From positions 1 through 5,600 of the forward strand of contig DATDGI010000141.1 of NCBI GenBank assembly GCA_036522155.1: a DNA stretch of 5,600 nucleotides, written 5' to 3'. Under the pieces are notes generated by a model, which saw nothing but the letters and a program-made list of their open reading frames with translations, ran no database searches and was not told the origin of the DNA. The position numbers and the translations under genes were made by a program. The stretch's first letter is position 1. Each line of letters begins with the position of its first letter. Below are positions 5,557 through 5,600 of the stretch, one piece after another. Origin of the DNA: UBA9676 sp036522155 (GTDB taxonomy: Bacteria; Actinomycetota; Actinomycetes; Streptosporangiales; Streptosporangiaceae).

Positions 5557-5585
5557 TTCCCACTGGCCAATAGTTCCTATGTAAT
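5557..5585 (+). promoter_or_regulatory. Candidate promoter of a gene beyond the window
   Basis: TTCCCA (5557-5562) and TGTAAT (5580-5585) match four and five bases of the -35 and -10 consensus, with exactly 17 bases between them, at the start of an abrupt AT-rich stretch. The spacer holds most of a small dyad, ATAG-TTC-CTAT (5570-5580), and TGTAAT is repeated at 5588-5593. Transcription would begin near 5592 and run out of the window. A coding start is not visible. Confidence 0.35.
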
Positions 5586-5600
5586 GTTGTAATCGTCGTA

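Noticed and set aside
4382..5563. Minus-strand open frame of 393 codons opposite the second GTPase
   Set aside because: The product is Gly/Arg/Pro/Gln-rich without domains, and it mirrors a gene with well-placed G1-G5 motifs and membrane helices.

Overview
The base composition is very GC-rich, third codon positions are almost all G or C, genes overlap by 4 bases at GTGA junctions, and both GTG and ATG starts are used. This points to a high-GC actinobacterium of the Streptomyces/Streptosporangium/Frankia kind. The sequence does not let me place the genus.

Layout: two genes on the minus strand leave to the left and two genes on the plus strand leave to the right, separated by a divergent intergenic region of about 590 bases. 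On the left, a nucleotide-sugar epimerase/dehydratase of the extended SDR family (991 down to 59) overlaps by four bases the start of a further minus-strand gene, of which only the first 20 codons lie in the window (62 down to 1). On the right, two consecutive large GTPase genes (1584-3725 and 3722-5443), also overlapping by four bases, encode a matched pair of bacterial dynamin-like proteins. The first is a 713-residue protein with a long Pro/Ala/Gly-rich N-terminal tail and no clear membrane span. The second is a 573-residue protein whose GTPase domain is followed by a two-helix transmembrane hairpin. This arrangement fits the DynA/DynB pair known from Streptomyces, where the two proteins act together at sporulation septa to stabilise the FtsZ ring. 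The orthology is my inference from domain layout and gene order.

The intergenic region has no convincing gene but several short dyads and repeats: a perfect 8-bp hairpin, a CTGACCG-N10-CGGTCAG dyad, a cluster of TGACC/TGACGG repeats, and an isolated AT-rich element that could be a -10 box. After the second GTPase gene there is an 18-bp direct repeat with hairpin potential (possible terminator). At the very end an AT-rich stretch looks like the promoter of a gene beyond the window.

How the genes may work together: the two GTPases are probably co-translated and form a hetero-oligomer on the inner face of the membrane, with the second protein as anchor. The divergent epimerase unit probably serves cell-surface or secondary-metabolite sugar synthesis. 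Only proximity links the two units.
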